A DNA stretch of 64,000 bases, from positions 1,145,881-1,209,880 of the forward strand of contig NZ_KB849765.1 of the NCBI RefSeq assembly GCF_000369005.1, given 5' to 3'. The notes below the pieces were generated by a model. The model was given only the letters and a program-made list of their open reading frames with translations, was not told the DNA's origin and ran no database searches. Positions within the stretch are counted from its first letter, which is position 1. Every line of letters begins with the position of its first letter. Shown here in pieces: positions 63,312-64,000 of the stretch. Made by a program: the position numbers and the translations under genes. Source of the stretch: Acinetobacter beijerinckii CIP 110307 (GTDB lineage: Bacteria; Pseudomonadota; Gammaproteobacteria; Pseudomonadales; Moraxellaceae).

Positions 63312-64000
63312 ATGAAAATAACAATAAATCAGGAAGAACATACTTCCAATGTGCTGAGTGCATTACTCAAATTAAAACGCCAGCAACCAATGATAAAAAC
63401 ACGCTGGATCATGTTACCCATCTTAATCTTATTGGTCATGCATAGTTGGCAACAGCAATTTTTTACGGCTTGGGTACTTATTCCTTTCATCTGGACTGTG
63501 ATCGTTGTGAATCAGGCACTGATTGTTCGAACGAGACGAGACAAATTAGAGAAGATTGAGCAACTTAAAATTAATCCAATTTTTTGGAATGAGTTACAAC
63601 AAAAATATTCTGTGTTGGACTTAAAACAACGTCAATTGATTGAACAAGGTTTTAAAGATTATTTAGCATTACAGGTTTTGCAGAAACAAGCTTATGCAAT
63701 GCCATCACATGCTGTTGATGAGCTATGGCATGTGATGCTGAAATATCCGATCCAATATCAGCAATTATGCCAGCAAACAATTGGTCGAGTTTTAACGCAT
63801 AATCCTTATGACACAACAACAAAGCCTGAAGCACAAGCAGTTCAATTATTTGAATCTTGGAAATATAGTTGTATGTTGCATGAATTTAATCCACGAAATA
63901 CCTCTCAATTATCACGATTATTTGCAATTGACCAGGTGTTGGGTTGGGAAAGTGGACAAACCTATGAACTTGAACAAATGACTAAAGACTTTGCCAAATA
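63312..64000 (+). CDS. Membrane-anchored protein with a GRDP-like domain, 3' truncated by the window
   Basis: ATG at 63312 opens a frame without stop to the window edge (229 codons, hence not closed). An N-terminal region with two hydrophobic helices (~34-50 and ~52-72, WIMLPILILLVMHSW) is followed by a domain with SHAVDELWHVMLKYPIQYQ and CMLHEFNP. The M-P-S-x-A-V-D-E-L-W-H pattern recalls glycine-rich-domain (GRDP/DUF1399) proteins. The right end is missing. Confidence 0.7.
   Translation, partial: MKITINQEEHTSNVLSALLKLKRQQPMIKTRWIMLPILILLVMHSWQQQFFTAWVLIPFIWTVIVVNQALIVRTRRDKLEKIEQLKINPIFWNELQQKYSVLDLKQRQLIEQGFKDYLALQVLQKQAYAMPSHAVDELWHVMLKYPIQYQQLCQQTIGRVLTHNPYDTTTKPEAQAVQLFESWKYSCMLHEFNPRNTSQLSRLFAIDQVLGWESGQTYELEQMTKDFAK

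Overview
The window is a 64 kb chromosomal segment of a low-GC gammaproteobacterium, almost certainly Acinetobacter. The evidence is gene content and protein sequence: an AbeM-type MATE pump, scattered type II secretion genes (gspF-gspG), a PRK08279-type acyl-CoA synthetase, cbpA-cbpM, and AT-rich intergenic DNA. I assign no species. Most of the segment is ordinary core genome. No insertion sequence, prophage, integron or CRISPR array was seen.

Layout. 1-8.4 kb: 3' end of pnp, a dctA-type dicarboxylate symporter, a CorA-type channel, the cbpA-cbpM co-chaperone pair, a DUF6881 gene broken by an amber codon, hslO (Hsp33) and a Kef-type antiporter. 8.5-16.1 kb: priA, gspF-gspG, a small membrane protein, the corC-lnt operon and tusA. 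16.2-19.85 kb: a complete RiPP/metallophore cluster of the HvfABC/bufferin type with its own ECF sigma and zinc anti-sigma factor. 19.9-30.98 kb: ETF-ubiquinone oxidoreductase, a DUF1285 gene, murI, a DUF4062 gene, hemH, an MBL hydrolase, yacG, a TrmB-like methyltransferase, a BaiN-like flavoprotein, a second dctA paralogue, a GFA protein and a flavin reductase-like protein. 31-40.6 kb: a YcaQ-like protein, membrane and DUF genes, a fluoride riboswitch with crcB and a DUF190 gene, a Zur-type rpmE2, an ABC1 kinase, abeM, a YdcZ-type transporter and hemW. 40.7-46.6 kb: three identical tRNA-Lys genes, an acyl-CoA synthetase and rne. 47.4-64 kb: rluC-gph, a WYL regulator, a GST, a LysR regulator, an MBL enzyme, a GNAT enzyme, a DoxX-like protein with a broken DUF393 gene, a catalase, a lipoprotein, rppH-ptsP, HAD, DUF2252 and Spo0M-like genes, and a truncated gene at the right edge.

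The most interesting system is at 16.2-19.85 kb. A secreted precursor peptide carries six Lys-Cys-Gly motifs. It is followed by a DUF692/MNIO maturase (HvfB), its DUF2063 partner (HvfC), an ECF sigma factor and a soluble zinc-binding anti-sigma factor, with a DoxX protein (HvfX) transcribed divergently. The divergent intergenic region holds two oppositely oriented promoter-like elements with the same -35-like word and the same spacing to near-identical -10-like words. I infer that the sigma factor drives both arms. The precursor motif is [D/E]AKCG rather than the EGKCG typical of HvfA, and a perfect 13-bp hairpin separates precursor from enzymes.

Other signals: a textbook fluoride riboswitch before crcB; a Zur-like palindrome before the cysteine-free L31 gene; two recently broken genes; a duplicated 3' end of the ETF-QO gene flanking a tandem-hairpin insert; and a long palindrome-containing leader upstream of rne.
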